The notes beneath the pieces were generated by a model. The model was not told the origin of the DNA and made no database searches. It saw only the letters and a list, made by a program, of their open reading frames with translations. The position numbers were made by a program, and so were the translations under genes. DNA of 64,000 nt from Brachycybe producta (lineage: Eukaryota; Arthropoda; Diplopoda; Playtdesmida; Andrognathidae): assembly GCA_036925085.1 (NCBI GenBank), contig JAUPFP010000024.1, positions 2,638,001-2,702,000 on the forward strand. The letters are read 5' to 3'. This document shows positions 63,801 to 64,000 of the stretch, piece by piece; positions within the stretch are counted from its first letter, which is position 1; the number at the start of each line of letters is the position of its first letter.

Positions 63801-64000
63801 CATGCCCTGAATTCGTCCCTTGTTGTTTTTTTACTCTCCCCCCCCCCCCTCTCTCTCCATCTTACACACATGATGGCATCTTAAAATATCTTTTTAACTA
63901 AACTAACCTATTGTTTAGTATTCAGTGCAGGTTCTCTCCATCCCTTTATATAAGGGGGGCCCGCCCCTTGAAGAGCCCCCACTCCTCTCTCTCTTTCTCT
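63801..64000. other. Simple sequence at right edge
   Basis: C-run and (TC)n at 63839-63859, GGGGGGCCCGCCCC at 63954-63967 and (TC)n to the end. No gene. Confidence 0.5.

Overview
This is animal nuclear DNA: very A+T-rich, with spliced GT/AG genes and no bacterial features. The conserved proteins (USP39, UPF0561/C2orf68, a full-length SIRT1 with its C-terminal ESA segment, a Pinocchio-family protein) place it in an invertebrate metazoan. I cannot name the species. The Pinocchio family is best known to me from arthropods, but that is not decisive.

Layout. The left third is gene-dense. 39-10765 (minus) is USP39 in eleven exons, its 3' end running off the left edge. It shares a 152-bp head-to-head promoter with the C2orf68/UPF0561 homologue at 10918-11486 (plus). 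A convergent intergenic stretch follows, then SIRT1 at 14255-18156 (minus, ten exons, 730 aa) and the Pinocchio homologue at 19842-26580 (minus, four exons, 226 aa). A two-exon gene at 30725-32999 (plus) encodes a KRBA2/SCAND3-type integrase-like protein whose DDE triad is degraded. From 33 kb to 64 kb I find no gene; it is repeats, simple sequence and A+T-rich DNA.

Repeat landscape. Nearly every mobile element is palindromic. Family A (about 18 copies) is a ~350-bp foldback MITE built on GTTTTAGAAACTAGAAGGGT arms. Family B (about 13 copies or pieces) is a 140-207-bp palindrome with ACAGGCA termini and 9-bp target duplications (MULE-like), carrying GGGCGGAGC, CCAAT and TGACGTCA motifs. Four elements with AGCC/AGCT termini and TTA or TAA duplications look PIF/Harbinger-like. 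Other families: C (~600-bp palindrome), D, E, G, H, a 780-bp near-perfect hairpin at 29411-30190, and several one-off foldbacks. Elements are often nested inside one another. There are also several minisatellites.

Functional links. USP39 (splicing) and SIRT1 (NAD-dependent deacetylation) are housekeeping nuclear genes. Both promoters carry the same 15-mer ATTATCGATATTGTT. The palindromic CREB/ATF site TGACGTCA occurs about 20 times in the window where about one is expected, partly because family B carries it. The integrase-derived gene is the best candidate for an undescribed, possibly domesticated, function. All calls come from reading the sequence; nothing was searched against a database.
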